Source of the DNA: Methanobacterium paludis
GTDB taxonomy: Archaea > Methanobacteriota > Methanobacteria > Methanobacteriales > Methanobacteriaceae
Assembly (NCBI RefSeq): GCF_000214725.1
Contig: NC_015574.1
Span: forward strand, 1,624,001 to 1,688,000
Length of the DNA stretch: 64,000 nt
Direction: 5' to 3'
Positions 29,946-39,118 of the stretch are shown one piece after another (the first letter of the stretch is position 1; each line of letters opens with the position of its first letter). A program made the position numbers and the translations under genes. The notes under the pieces were generated by a model. That model made no database searches. It was not told the origin of the DNA and saw only the letters and a list, made by a program, of their open reading frames with translations.

Positions 29946-31250
29946 ATGTCTTTGTATGTCAAAGAAATCAGAGGAGTAGTTAATTCAGAAATAACCAATG
30001 AATTTGCCTCAAACATGGGCACGATGATTGGAAATTTCTTAAAACCCGGAAAAAATGTTGTGGTTGGGCGAGATACAAGTTTATTCTCCCAGATGATAAA
30101 AAGATCCATTACAGCAGGTTTAATGGCATCAGGAATTGGAGTGATTGACTTTGGAGTGGCCCCAATACCCACGGTACATTACGGGGCTAGTCTGTACGAT
30201 ACAGACGTTATAATAACCATAACTGCATCTCATCTGCGCCCGGATGAGATCGCCATAAAAATATTCAGCGACTACAAAATTCCAATGGCACAAAAACATG
30301 CAGAGCGAGTCCCCTGGGACAAGATAGGATATCTCTCATATGTGTACGACTACGTTGACAGATATTTAAATGCAGTCCTCGAAAACGTAGAAAAAGAAAT
30401 CATACGCAGTATGGGATTAAAAGTGGTTGTAGATTGTGCTAACGCTTCAACTGTACCCTTTATGCCACAACTTTTAAACATACTGGGATGTGAAACCATA
30501 CTCTTCGGATGCCAGACAACCGAGACGAGCTCAAAAATGTTTGCAGAACCCACACCAGAAACTCTCTCCATGGTTTCAGACCTCGTAAAATCAATAGGCG
30601 CAGATCTTGGAATGGCCCTGGATAACGACGGGGATAGAATAATTTTTATTGATGAAAACGGTAACATAATCCGGGATCAGACGGTACTGGGAATATTTGC
30701 AAGGGAATCTTTGATCAAAAATCCAGGTGGAACTATTGTATCTTCTGTTGTAGCTTCAAGGGCTCTGGATGAGACAGTGCTAAAGTATGAAGGTAATCTG
30801 ATAAAAGCCCCTGTAAATTTGGTTTTAAACAAAACCATAGAAAATAAAGCTGTTTTTGGTGGAGATGAGCCAGGGATGTACATATTTCCCGAGTTTCAGG
30901 ATTGTTTCGATGCCATATTCACCGGTGTAAAGATGATCGAGACCATCTGCAAACAAAACAAAACACTTTCTCAACTGGCAGGGGAGATACCAGAATATCC
31001 TAGAACAGGTTTTTCAATAGAATGCGAGCATGAAAATAAAGAGGACGTCCTTAACAATTTAAAAGAGAATTTAGATGAAAAAGGAGTTTCAATAACCACA
31101 GATGGTATAAGAATTGATTGGGAAGATGCTTATATTCTTGTGCGGCCTTCAAGATTTGAACCTTTAATGAGAGTTTATATCGAATCCAAAACATCCAAAA
31201 AATTGGATGAATTGAGCAATGAATTAAAAAATATGATTCAAGACGTTTAA
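29946..31250 (+). CDS. Phosphohexomutase (phosphomannomutase/phosphoglucomutase family)
   Basis: 434 aa, four-domain alpha-D-phosphohexomutase. The phosphoserine loop is ITITASHLRPDEIAIK (usual TASHNP, here TASHLRP), the metal loop DNDGDR is intact, the sugar loop is GGDEPGMY (usual GGEESGH), and the phosphate-binding loop is RPSRFEPLMRVY where the usual RPSGTEP is altered to SRFEP. Catalytic Ser and metal Asp are present, so activity is plausible, but three of four loops are non-standard. It pairs with the upstream nucleotidyltransferase to make NDP-hexose from hexose-6-phosphate. Confidence 0.85.
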   Translation: MSLYVKEIRGVVNSEITNEFASNMGTMIGNFLKPGKNVVVGRDTSLFSQMIKRSITAGLMASGIGVIDFGVAPIPTVHYGASLYDTDVIITITASHLRPDEIAIKIFSDYKIPMAQKHAERVPWDKIGYLSYVYDYVDRYLNAVLENVEKEIIRSMGLKVVVDCANASTVPFMPQLLNILGCETILFGCQTTETSSKMFAEPTPETLSMVSDLVKSIGADLGMALDNDGDRIIFIDENGNIIRDQTVLGIFARESLIKNPGGTIVSSVVASRALDETVLKYEGNLIKAPVNLVLNKTIENKAVFGGDEPGMYIFPEFQDCFDAIFTGVKMIETICKQNKTLSQLAGEIPEYPRTGFSIECEHENKEDVLNNLKENLDEKGVSITTDGIRIDWEDAYILVRPSRFEPLMRVYIESKTSKKLDELSNELKNMIQDV

Positions 31251-31319
31251 TCAGTTTAATGCTGAAAAATGGAAATGTTCCCAAAAGATGTGCTGCTACT
31301 AAAAATTGCTAATAAAAAT

Positions 31320-31391
31320 TTAAGATTTAAAAAACGTAAAAGATTTGGAATTGAAGGCTTGAAAGATTGAAGATTTGAAGTGAAGATTGAT
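31320..31391. repeat. Degenerate GAAGATT-type repeats ahead of otsA
   Basis: About five irregular copies of AAGATTTGAA/GAAGATTGA in 70 bases. Purine-rich and low complexity; likely within or near the otsA leader. No known element recognised. Confidence 0.35.
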
Positions 31392-31464
31392 AAGACGTTA
31401 AATTACCTAAACTCAGTTAAAAATTTGCTTAAAATCAGAAGGAGTTATTATTTGAATTTTCTAC

Positions 31465-33027
31465 ATGTTTAAAACTCAAATTAGATATGTAGGAGGTGTA
31501 AAAATTCAAAATAATGGCCAAAACGCCAAAATAGACAAATTTTTAGAGGACAAACATTTGATCGTTGCGTCCAACAGAGGTCCAGTTGAATTCCATAAAA
31601 GAGATGATGGAAATATAGAAACCAGACGTGGCGCAGGAGGTTTGGTCTCAACCCTGCTTCCAATTATGGAAACTGTTAATGGAACATGGATAGCAAGTGC
31701 GATGACAGAGGGCGATGTGGAAGTTGCACGTAAATTTCCCGGATACAGAGTGCCTTTTCCAGAGGATAAACCCAAATTTTGGGTTCCATTTGTTGTGGTT
31801 GACCCCGAAAGGTACAAAGAGTACTACAGTGTGATAAGCAATCCATTACTCTGGTTTGTCCAGCATTACATGTGGAATCCTCCTTACACCCCTGAAATTG
31901 ATGATAGCATCCACAAAGCATGGAAAAATGGTTATGACTATGTTAACAGGAAGTTTGCAGATAAGGTAATAGAAGAAGCAAAAATAAACGGTAAGGAAGC
32001 CATGATCATGCTGCAAGACTACCACCTTTATTTATGTCCAACTTACATTCGAGAGAAGCTTGGAGACATATTTTTAAACCAGTTTATCCATATTCCATGG
32101 CCACAACCAGAATACTTCTGTATTTTACCAAATTACATGGAAGAATCCATTATAAAAGGACTTCTAGCAAATGACATCATAGGTTTTCACATAAAAAAGT
32201 ACGTGAACAATTTTTTGAGAACTTGCGAACCCTACGTAGATAATGTGGATTTTAAGAAGGGCACATTAGATTATGAAGGCCGTAAAATCCTTGTTAAGGA
32301 TTATCCCATCTCCGTTGATGATAAAGGACTTAAAGAACTGTCAAAAACAGATGAAGTTTTAGAAAAGGAAAAAACCATCAATGAAATAAAAGGGGACTGC
32401 TTTTTGATCTACAGAACAGACAGAGCAGACCTCAGCAAAAATATAATAAGGGGTTTCAGGGCCTACGACGATTTCCTGGAAAAACATCCGGAATTCCATG
32501 GAAAAGTCAAATTTTTAACCACAGGAAAACCAACAAGACAACAGATCAAAGAGTACAGAGCGTACAGAATGGAAATACATAAAATAGTCGGATATATCAA
32601 CGCAAAATATTCAAAAGAAGGTTGGAAACCCATAGAAGAGATTTTCAAAGCAGATTATCTCCTTGTAACCGCTGCATTTAAGCATTACGACTGTTTAATG
32701 GTAAATCCCATCTGTGACGGTATGAACATAGTTTCAAAGGAAGGATCAGTTGTAAACGAGAACGGAGGCGTTTTAATCCTATCAGAACATGCTGGATCCT
32801 ATGAAGAACTCAAGGATTATTCTTTAAATGTTAACCCATTTGATATCACACAAACTTCAGAAGCAATATACCAAGCAGTTACTATGGGTCAAAAAGAGCG
32901 TAAAAGACGTTTAAATGGTATAAAAAAGATCGTTAGTGAAAGAAATATTTACCACTGGATCACGGATCAGTTTGATGATATTGAGACTCATTACTCAGAG
33001 AACAGCAGTAATTGCAACCGTAATTAA
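31465..33027 (+). CDS. otsA: Trehalose-6-phosphate synthase (GT20)
   Basis: 520 aa. Transfers glucose from an NDP-glucose to glucose-6-phosphate. Motifs: ASNRGPVEFHKR and RRGAGGLVSTLLPI in the N-terminal lobe, LQDYHLYLCPTYIR, FIHIPWPQPEYFCILP, and VNPICDGMNIVSKE in the donor lobe. The start is uncertain: ATG 31465 lacks a well-placed ribosome binding site, AGGAGGTG at 31491-31498 lies inside the frame, and homology begins only near residue 28 (DKFLEDKHLIVASNRG). It converges on otsB and follows NDP-sugar genes, giving a local trehalose pathway. Confidence 0.92.
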   Translation: MFKTQIRYVGGVKIQNNGQNAKIDKFLEDKHLIVASNRGPVEFHKRDDGNIETRRGAGGLVSTLLPIMETVNGTWIASAMTEGDVEVARKFPGYRVPFPEDKPKFWVPFVVVDPERYKEYYSVISNPLLWFVQHYMWNPPYTPEIDDSIHKAWKNGYDYVNRKFADKVIEEAKINGKEAMIMLQDYHLYLCPTYIREKLGDIFLNQFIHIPWPQPEYFCILPNYMEESIIKGLLANDIIGFHIKKYVNNFLRTCEPYVDNVDFKKGTLDYEGRKILVKDYPISVDDKGLKELSKTDEVLEKEKTINEIKGDCFLIYRTDRADLSKNIIRGFRAYDDFLEKHPEFHGKVKFLTTGKPTRQQIKEYRAYRMEIHKIVGYINAKYSKEGWKPIEEIFKADYLLVTAAFKHYDCLMVNPICDGMNIVSKEGSVVNENGGVLILSEHAGSYEELKDYSLNVNPFDITQTSEAIYQAVTMGQKERKRRLNGIKKIVSERNIYHWITDQFDDIETHYSENSSNCNRN

Positions 33028-33112
33028 TGCTAAAACAGTAAAGTGAGTAATACTGCAACAGTGAGTAGTACTGCAACAGAAATGCAAACGGATTATCCCC
33101 TCATAAACAGTT

Positions 33113-33940
33113 TCAATCATTTAAAAGCCATTTGAAAAATTTATGGACTTCATCAACATCTTCAACAAAAAAAGAGACATTCTTTTTCAGATAATCTGGA
33201 ATTTCCTCTGAAAGCACAAGTACTGACTCTCCATCAAGCTTATTTTCACATTTAAGTTGATTAAGCTTGGAAAATGCATCATTATCGGTTATATCATCAC
33301 CAAAATAAACAAGTTTTTCGACATGGTTTTCAGAAGTGATTTTTTCAAGGATTGTGCCCTTATCATAGCCTATTGGGGGTCTTATCTCCACAATCTTACG
33401 TCCTTCCTTAATTTTAAGATTTCCACATCTGTTATCATTTTTTGTAGTTTTAAGGGCATCTTCAAGCGAATCCAATATAATTTCTCTTGCTTTTTCCGGT
33501 TCTTTACATAATCTATAATGTATGGAAAAACAGAGACCCTTATCCTCAAAAAGTACTCCCTCAATATTACAAGAGTCCTCTTCTTCTAGTTTACAGGCAA
33601 CTTCTTTTATAATAGGTACGTACCTTTCAATTTCCTCTTCAACGTGAATTTTACCATTTTTCATGTATTCCAAACCATGGCTTCCAACATAGAGTAAATT
33701 ATCCACTCCAACAATTTTCTGGGCATCCCTAACAGGCCGTCCGCTTATAACTGCAACCAGTTTAAATTTATCCGCCAATCTGGTTAAAATATTCCCCATT
33801 TCAGGAGTTACTACTGCTTCATCCGGCTTAGATGCTATTTGACTTATGGTACCATCTATATCAGTTATTACGGCAGTTTTTGGATCATTTTTGAATTTTT
33901 CAAATTCTTTAAGGTGGGAAAAAAGGTATTTCACTATCAA
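33113..33940 (-). CDS. otsB: Trehalose-6-phosphate phosphatase
   Basis: 275-aa HAD phosphatase that removes phosphate from trehalose-6-phosphate. AVITDIDGTISQIASKP is motif I (nucleophile Asp and Asp+2), VAVISGRPVRDAQ is motif II, and YFGDDITDNDAF is motif IV; the cap domain lies between them. It is transcribed toward otsA, with 85 bp between the stops, so the two trehalose genes are not one operon. Trehalose would serve as compatible solute. Confidence 0.9.
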   Translation of the reverse strand: MIVKYLFSHLKEFEKFKNDPKTAVITDIDGTISQIASKPDEAVVTPEMGNILTRLADKFKLVAVISGRPVRDAQKIVGVDNLLYVGSHGLEYMKNGKIHVEEEIERYVPIIKEVACKLEEEDSCNIEGVLFEDKGLCFSIHYRLCKEPEKAREIILDSLEDALKTTKNDNRCGNLKIKEGRKIVEIRPPIGYDKGTILEKITSENHVEKLVYFGDDITDNDAFSKLNQLKCENKLDGESVLVLSEEIPDYLKKNVSFFVEDVDEVHKFFKWLLND

Positions 33941-34369
33941 CCATTCCTGCTGATTTTTTAATAAGAAATTTACATAATAAATTCTGTTTTAAGTTTTAAA
34001 TGAATTAAAAATTCTAATGAAGATATAAATGAACATAAAATCATATAACGCCTTTCTTTATGAAAAAAAATTAATTCTGTGTCTAAATTAAGTATTCTAG
34101 ATTAAATATTGGTGATCTAATGTATGTGCCAAATTCAGGTCATCTACTTGTAAGTGCCATTTGTAGATGGTCTACTGTATAATATTTAGTTAAACCAAGT
34201 TCATAATTATTATGGTCGAATTACTCCATGAGGTACTTCCTCAGTGTTATGCCAAAATATTATGTAAATTTTATTTATTTGCCTGAAAATCCATAAAATC
34301 GGCAGATTGATTTCCTAAAACAGCTATCAATTTAAAAAAAAATATGAATAGATGTAAACTAAAATATAT
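33941..34369. other. Gene-poor spacer with a small hairpin
   Basis: 429 bases. At 34120-34182 an ATG behind GGTGATC, a very good local ribosome binding site, opens a 20-codon frame (starts MYVPNSGHLL). Inside it CATCTAC and GTAGATG form a 7-bp inverted repeat with a 15-base loop. Whether this is a leader peptide, a small RNA or chance cannot be decided. Confidence 0.3.
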
Positions 34370-34861
34370 TTAATTTAAACTCTTTTTCAAAGTCATTCTG
34401 TAGGCTAAAAGCAGAACTATAAGAACCACAGGTAATACCATATCAAAGTAAAGCACTGCACCCGCATTTCCGGCTGCGTAGTTTGCATGGTTCATTATGT
34501 CCATTACATGACCATAGGCAGCTCCCCAGTAAAATGTAGTAAATGCTACAACTGTTGCTGTCCAGAAGTTGTCACGAAACTTAATGCATAAAATGCCCAG
34601 GATACCATAGGACAAGTTGGCCATTGCTACTTCAAACTGGAAGGGATTTCCTGCTGGCCACCCAATATATGCTGCAATCTGATTTGCCAGGAACGCATGC
34701 CCTAAAAATGCCCAAATGCTGGTAAAACCAACCATTACCACAAGAGTGTACATTAAAAAAAGTTCTATAACCCTATTTTTAGTTTTAGGAGTTTTACTTA
34801 AGAAAAGATGTGCCAAAGCACAGATTACTGCTAAAATGATCCAAAGATATAACATATCCAT
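34370..34861 (-). CDS. DUF6790-like small membrane protein
   Basis: 163 aa with four to five membrane helices. Shows MGFTSIWAFLGHAFLA, YIGWPAGNPFQFEVAMANLSYG and TTFYWGAAYGHVMDI, conserved-looking His and aromatic residues in the helices. The start at 34861 (MDMLYLW) follows GAGGTGG; an upstream in-frame ATG at 34876 would place that ribosome binding site inside the gene. Function unknown; family assignment is from memory of the sequence style. Confidence 0.7.
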   Translation of the reverse strand: MDMLYLWIILAVICALAHLFLSKTPKTKNRVIELFLMYTLVVMVGFTSIWAFLGHAFLANQIAAYIGWPAGNPFQFEVAMANLSYGILGILCIKFRDNFWTATVVAFTTFYWGAAYGHVMDIMNHANYAAGNAGAVLYFDMVLPVVLIVLLLAYRMTLKKSLN

Positions 34862-35162
34862 GTTACCACCTCGCATATAAGTAATATTCTTATTCCTTTT
34901 GTATATAAAACAGTACTAAACTAAAACAACTCATAACATGGATTTTTACTTAAAACTCGTTTTATCCTAAAACAATTTAAATCATAAATAGAATTCAAAC
35001 TTATAATTTAGTTAAGAATAGATAAAGTAAACTAAAACAGATAAGATGGACTAAAACCATTAAATAGTTACTGGTAATAATTAATAAATAATTAATTAAA
35101 ATAATTTAATTACAAAAAATAGCAACAATTATCCAGGTTTTTCAAATCTAGTTAAAACTAAG
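34862..35162. other. AT-rich spacer
   Basis: About 300 bases between the DUF6790-like gene and tRNA-Ser. Apart from the TATA box at 34901-34910 only AT-rich sequence with TTAATTAAAATAATT runs is seen. Confidence 0.4.
34901..34910 (-). promoter_or_regulatory. TATA box of the DUF6790-like gene
   Basis: Reads TTTTATATAC leftward; expected start near 34880 gives a short leader that includes GAGGTGG. Confidence 0.55.
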
Positions 35163-35247
35163 CGCCGGGGCCGGGATTTGAACCCGGGTGATCCAAAGGA
35201 TCAGTGGCTTAGCAGGCCACCGCCGTACCAGGCTGGGCCACCCCGAC
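35163..35247 (-). tRNA. tRNA-Ser(GCU)
   Basis: Class II tRNA read leftward. Acceptor stem GTCGGGG with CCCCGGC, anticodon stem GTGGC/GCCAC around CTGCTAA (anticodon GCT), a long variable arm TGATCC-TTT-GGATCA, and a T-arm with GGTTCAAAT. Discriminator G fits serine. No intron and no encoded CCA. Confidence 0.96.
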
Positions 35248-35270
35248 AATAAATTACCTTTCAAAAACCA

Positions 35271-35280
35271 TTTTATAAAA
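35271..35280 (-). promoter_or_regulatory. TATA box of tRNA-Ser
   Basis: TTTTATAAAA, centred about 28 bases upstream of the tRNA 5' end, the expected archaeal spacing. Confidence 0.6.
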
Positions 35281-35392
35281 CATTAACAAAAGGTTATAGA
35301 AACATCTATCAATCATCGCTTAAAAGCCTTTTGGAATGCGGATTTTATGGATTTGTTATTAAGCTTTATTTTGTTTAAAAGTTTAAGATAAA

Positions 35393-35705
35393 ATGGGCAC
35401 GTTCAAGAGTGGACAAACCTCCCAAGCACTGGTGATCCAGAAACCCAACTCCACCCCGTTGCTCCACAAGCATCAGCTGTCCATGGTAGGGCTGCTTCTT
35501 TCCAGACCTGACCCGTTTCCCATGATTAAGGCAGTTTATTCTGGTCCTACAACCAGAACCCTACCACCACCAATCCTGCGGGACGAGGTTTCGACATCGT
35601 GATCCTGGGCCAATACCCAGTCAATTTGCCGCCTCTTGAACTTCGACCGCGCCGTATAGGGGATATGCGCTTACAAAGGACCCCTAACCCTCCGGTCTAG
35701 CCCAA
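35393..35705 (-). ncRNA. Signal recognition particle 7S RNA
   Basis: About 313 nt, the archaeal size. Read leftward it contains the helix 8 signature GGGTCAGGTCTGGAAAGAAG followed by CAGCCC, the SRP54 binding site. The 5' end (TGGGC near 35700) pairs with the 3' end (GCCCA near 35395), closing helix 1/5 as in archaeal SRP RNA. Ends are estimated to within about 5 bases. It scaffolds SRP19 and SRP54 for membrane protein targeting. Confidence 0.92.
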
Positions 35706-35872
35706 TTAAACTTTGAGTTTATTAGTATTTTAACCTTACGATCTAATTTACAATAAAAATAAATAAAATAGATTTAACTGGGTAAATCCAACAACAAGTG
35801 TATAAATTCATAAGATATTGAAAGTTCTATTTTTATTTACAAATACTATTTCAATGTTAATATCCAAAAATA

Positions 35873-36859
35873 ATGTATATGGAACTTCTATTGGTATTGG
35901 GTATTGTAACAGCCATTTACATGGCTTTCAATATTGCTGCAAACGACATTGGAAACTCCATGGGAACTGTTGTCGGAAGTGGAGCTCTTAAAATGAGGAA
36001 AGCTCTTTTAATTGGGGCTTTATTTGAATTTTTAGGGGCTATGTTCCTTGGAAGTAACGTTATAAAGACGGTTGGAAGCGGCATTGTGCCTCCTGAGTTT
36101 ATGACAAGTCTCGGGGCTTTTATCATAACGTTATCTGCAGGCATCTGGATCACCATAACCCTCATAAAAAAAATACCAATATCTGGCTCAGATGCAATTG
36201 TAAGTTCAGTTCTGGGCTATGGCATTGCATACGCCGGCCTTAATCATTTGAACCTTCTTACAGCAGGTTACATAGCATTAAGCTGGGTCGTATCCCCCTT
36301 AATAGGCCTTGCATCTGGTTTTGGAGTGTATTACATCCTTAAAAAAGGTTTATTAACTAAAACTCGAAAACTGGCATACAAAGACAGGTTGGAGAAGGTT
36401 TTCTCTTATCTTCAAATTGGAAGTTCATCCCTTGCTGCGCTAAGCGTTGGTGCAATAGATATAGCGGCAGCAACCGGAGTATTATACGTAACAGTTGGAA
36501 CAACCGCTGGTTTCGATATTAAATTTTTAGGTGCTCTGGGACTTGTATTTGGAATTTTAATTGCAGGAAATCGGATAACTGACACCATTGGTAGGCGGAT
36601 AACTGAGCTGGTTCCAACAAGGGGTTTTTCAGCCCAGGTTTCAGCTGGAACCATTACACTTATTTTTGCATCCTTGGGAATGCCAATATCTCCAACACAA
36701 ACGCTTGTAGGCTCTGTAATTGGGGTTGGAATGGCTCACGGAACCTCAACTGTTAAACTTGACGTTATTAAACATATAGCCACCACATGGATCGTGACCA
36801 TTCCAGCATGTGTGGCCATTTCTGCAACACTTTACTTCGTTATTTCTTATTTATTTTAA
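35873..36859 (+). CDS. PiT-family inorganic phosphate transporter
   Basis: 328 aa, about ten membrane helices in two inverted halves. Each half carries the PiT signature: AANDIGNSMGTVVGSGAL at residues 22-39, and a related block, GNRITDTIGRRITELVP with ISPTQTLVGSVIGVGMA, in the second half. GSDAIVSSVLGYG is also typical. It takes up phosphate with a cation. It stands alone between the SRP RNA and a histidine kinase gene. Confidence 0.9.
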   Translation: MYMELLLVLGIVTAIYMAFNIAANDIGNSMGTVVGSGALKMRKALLIGALFEFLGAMFLGSNVIKTVGSGIVPPEFMTSLGAFIITLSAGIWITITLIKKIPISGSDAIVSSVLGYGIAYAGLNHLNLLTAGYIALSWVVSPLIGLASGFGVYYILKKGLLTKTRKLAYKDRLEKVFSYLQIGSSSLAALSVGAIDIAAATGVLYVTVGTTAGFDIKFLGALGLVFGILIAGNRITDTIGRRITELVPTRGFSAQVSAGTITLIFASLGMPISPTQTLVGSVIGVGMAHGTSTVKLDVIKHIATTWIVTIPACVAISATLYFVISYLF

Positions 36860-37227
36860 TGAAATTTCTCATTTTAAGTTTTAAGGAATTAAAAACTCTA
36901 AAAATAGCAAAAAAGTTAAAAATTATATACCGAATAAATTGAATGAAACTTGAATAAATGCTATTTTAATCCATTTTAAATGAATTTTTGGTATGAGAAT
37001 CTTTCGAAAAAATTCTTTTAGATTCTAATTATTAGTAGTCTTTTTAAAGCGTCTATAAAGTTAAATGATCGAAAATCTTACTACTACATAACATCTGTTT
37101 TACAAGTCGAAGCAAAAGGTTCCCTTAATCAGTGATCCATAAAAACTGCAAAAATTAAAAAGACAAAAGCTACTCCAAAAGAAAAAATATCAGTGAAAGT
37201 TCAAAGATTATTAGTGGAAGTTCAAAG
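36860..37227. other. Intergenic stretch
   Basis: 368 bases with no gene. The only structure seen is the direct repeat at 37192-37229 at the start of the kinase gene. Confidence 0.4.
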
Positions 37228-37229
37228 AT
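37192..37229. repeat. 17-bp direct repeat at the kinase start
   Basis: AGTGAAAGTTCAAAGAT (37192-37208) and AGTGGAAGTTCAAAGAT (37213-37229), one mismatch. The second copy runs into the ATG at 37228, so the initiation region appears duplicated. Confidence 0.55.
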
Positions 37230-38934
37230 GCCTAAAAATGGTTACACACAAAAAGTACAGACAATATCCTTCAAAAAAGCTTTAATTTTGGCATTTATCA
37301 TTGCAATTGTCTATGCTATGACTCTGTTCGTCTTAAAAGACGGTTCCATCCTCAAAACCACATTTAATGAATTTTCCTCAGCTCTTATAAATTTAATGGC
37401 AGCAATAAGCTTGATTTATGCTGCAAAATTATCCATTGTATATGGAAGGCGAGTATATGTGGCCTGGGGACTAATAGCTGCTGCTCAACTTTTTGATGCC
37501 ATCAACGACATTTTTTTAGGAGTATTCAATATTGGACTGCATCAGACGGCTCCCTCCTTAATGATAGACCTCTTCTTCTTGGCATATTTCATTCTTTTTG
37601 CGTTAGGCATTTATTTATTTCCAAGAACTGAGATAATCCAAAAAAGATGGCATAAACTGTCAATTGACGTTAGCATACTATTTATAACAGTTTTCATGGT
37701 ATCCTGGACCTTTTTCATCATGCCTGTAGTTGGTGTAACAGGAGATCTTTTCGATGCAGCAATCCATTTAATAGGAATAGTTCTCTATACTACTCTTCTG
37801 TTTCTGATGGTCGATCTGGTTTCAAGTCAGGCAAAAACCATGTATAAAACTCCACTTCTCTTTTTGGCCGCCAGTGTATCGTTTCAAATCTTAAGCAACA
37901 TCCTAGCAATATATCCTCCCTTCCAAGAATCCTACGTCCTGATGAATCTGATGTATACAAGCTGGGTTGCAAGTTACTTAACCGCCTTCCTGGCAGGAAT
38001 GTTGCAGGCCAATACATTAAACATGGAAAAACCCAGGATATCCTCTGAATACAAACCATGGTACACCAAATCAAGTTTGATATCATACTTACCATCAATA
38101 GGGGTCCTTTCAGCATATATATTGCTTGTATGGAGTTACAACCAACATATACATGATAATTTCCCGGTTCTAGAAGTGGGCGTTGGCTTTATAATTGGAT
38201 TGTTGCTTTTACATCAAACCATATCGATAAAAGAAAACGAAAAGCTTTATAAAGCTGCAGAGGATGAAATTAGATACCGAAAGGAAGTTGAAGCCCAGAT
38301 AGAAACTTCTCTCAGAGAAAAGGAGGCCCTTCTGAAGGAAATACACCATCGTGTTAAAAATAACCTGCAGATAATTTCAAGCCTCCTGAGCCTGCAGTCT
38401 GGTTATATTGAAGATGAAACTGCCATTGATATACTTAAAGAAAGTCGAAATCGTGTTAAGTCCATGGCTAACGTACATGAAAAACTTTATCACTCCAAAG
38501 ACCTTTCAAAAATTAATTTTAAAGGATATATTGAGGATATGGCATATGAACTCTCCAAATCATACGGATCAAACCAAAAAATCCAGATAAATACAGAAAT
38601 TGAAGATGTTTCCCTTGGAATTGAAACAGCAGTGCCTTTTGGCTTAATAATCAATGAAATTGTTTCAAATTCATTTAAACATGCTTTTCCAAATGGAATG
38701 TCCGGTAAAATATCAATAAAACTTACTCGTGAGGGAGAAGATTTAACGCTCATTATAATGGACAGTGGAATTGGATTATCCGAAGATTTAGACTTAAATA
38801 AAACAAAATCAATGGGTTTAACACTAGTAAATGCGTTGGTAATGCAGTTGGATGGTAAAATGGAACTTCAAAGAGATGGTGGAACTGCATTTAAGATAAA
38901 ATTTAAAGAATTAGGATATAAAAAAAGGATTTAA
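37228..38934 (+). CDS. Membrane sensor histidine kinase (HisKA_2 type)
   Basis: 568 aa. About nine membrane helices (residues 15-335) form a sensor without a recognisable extracellular domain. A short coiled segment (335-370) precedes the HisKA_2 box [20 protein letters not shown] with the phosphoacceptor His near residue 373. The ATPase domain has [17 protein letters not shown] (N box), [11 protein letters not shown] (G1) and [17 protein letters not shown] (G2). No response regulator is in this window, so its partner is elsewhere. Signal unknown. Confidence 0.88.
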   Translation: MPKNGYTQKVQTISFKKALILAFIIAIVYAMTLFVLKDGSILKTTFNEFSSALINLMAAISLIYAAKLSIVYGRRVYVAWGLIAAAQLFDAINDIFLGVFNIGLHQTAPSLMIDLFFLAYFILFALGIYLFPRTEIIQKRWHKLSIDVSILFITVFMVSWTFFIMPVVGVTGDLFDAAIHLIGIVLYTTLLFLMVDLVSSQAKTMYKTPLLFLAASVSFQILSNILAIYPPFQESYVLMNLMYTSWVASYLTAFLAGMLQANTLNMEKPRISSEYKPWYTKSSLISYLPSIGVLSAYILLVWSYNQHIHDNFPVLEVGVGFIIGLLLLHQTISIKENEKLYKAAEDEIRYRKEVEAQIETSLREKEALLKEIHHRVKNNLQIISSLLSLQSGYIEDETAIDILKESRNRVKSMANVHEKLYHSKDLSKINFKGYIEDMAYELSKSYGSNQKIQINTEIEDVSLGIETAVPFGLIINEIVSNSFKHAFPNGMSGKISIKLTREGEDLTLIIMDSGIGLSEDLDLNKTKSMGLTLVNALVMQLDGKMELQRDGGTAFKIKFKELGYKKRI

Positions 38935-38980
38935 GAAAGTTAAATAATTTTAACCTAAAATAACATTTTATAACATTAAC

Positions 38981-38997
38981 AACACGTATTTCGTGTT
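38981..38997. promoter_or_regulatory. Inverted repeat upstream of the F420H2 oxidase
   Basis: AACACGTATTTCGTGTT, 6-bp perfect arms around five bases, about 55 bp before the TATA box of the oxidase gene and 47 bp after the kinase stop. Could be an operator or a stem in the kinase transcript's 3' end. Confidence 0.4.
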
Positions 38998-39052
38998 ATA
39001 AATATTTTAAAATCATTAAAACGTTGAAAAGCACTTTCTACTTATTTTTAAA

Positions 39053-39062
39053 TAATATATAG
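39053..39062 (+). promoter_or_regulatory. TATA box of the F420H2 oxidase gene
   Basis: TAATATATAG; expected start near 39082, giving a leader of about 35 bases that ends in GAAGGAGG. Confidence 0.5.
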
Positions 39063-39118
39063 AACTTACAATATAATACTTTATTAAGATTTATTTTAAC
39101 ACCTGAAGGAGGAATAAA

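Noticed and set aside
35393..35602. 69-codon frame on the plus strand
   Set aside because: It lies wholly inside the SRP 7S RNA gene on the other strand; no ribosome binding site and no protein-like composition.
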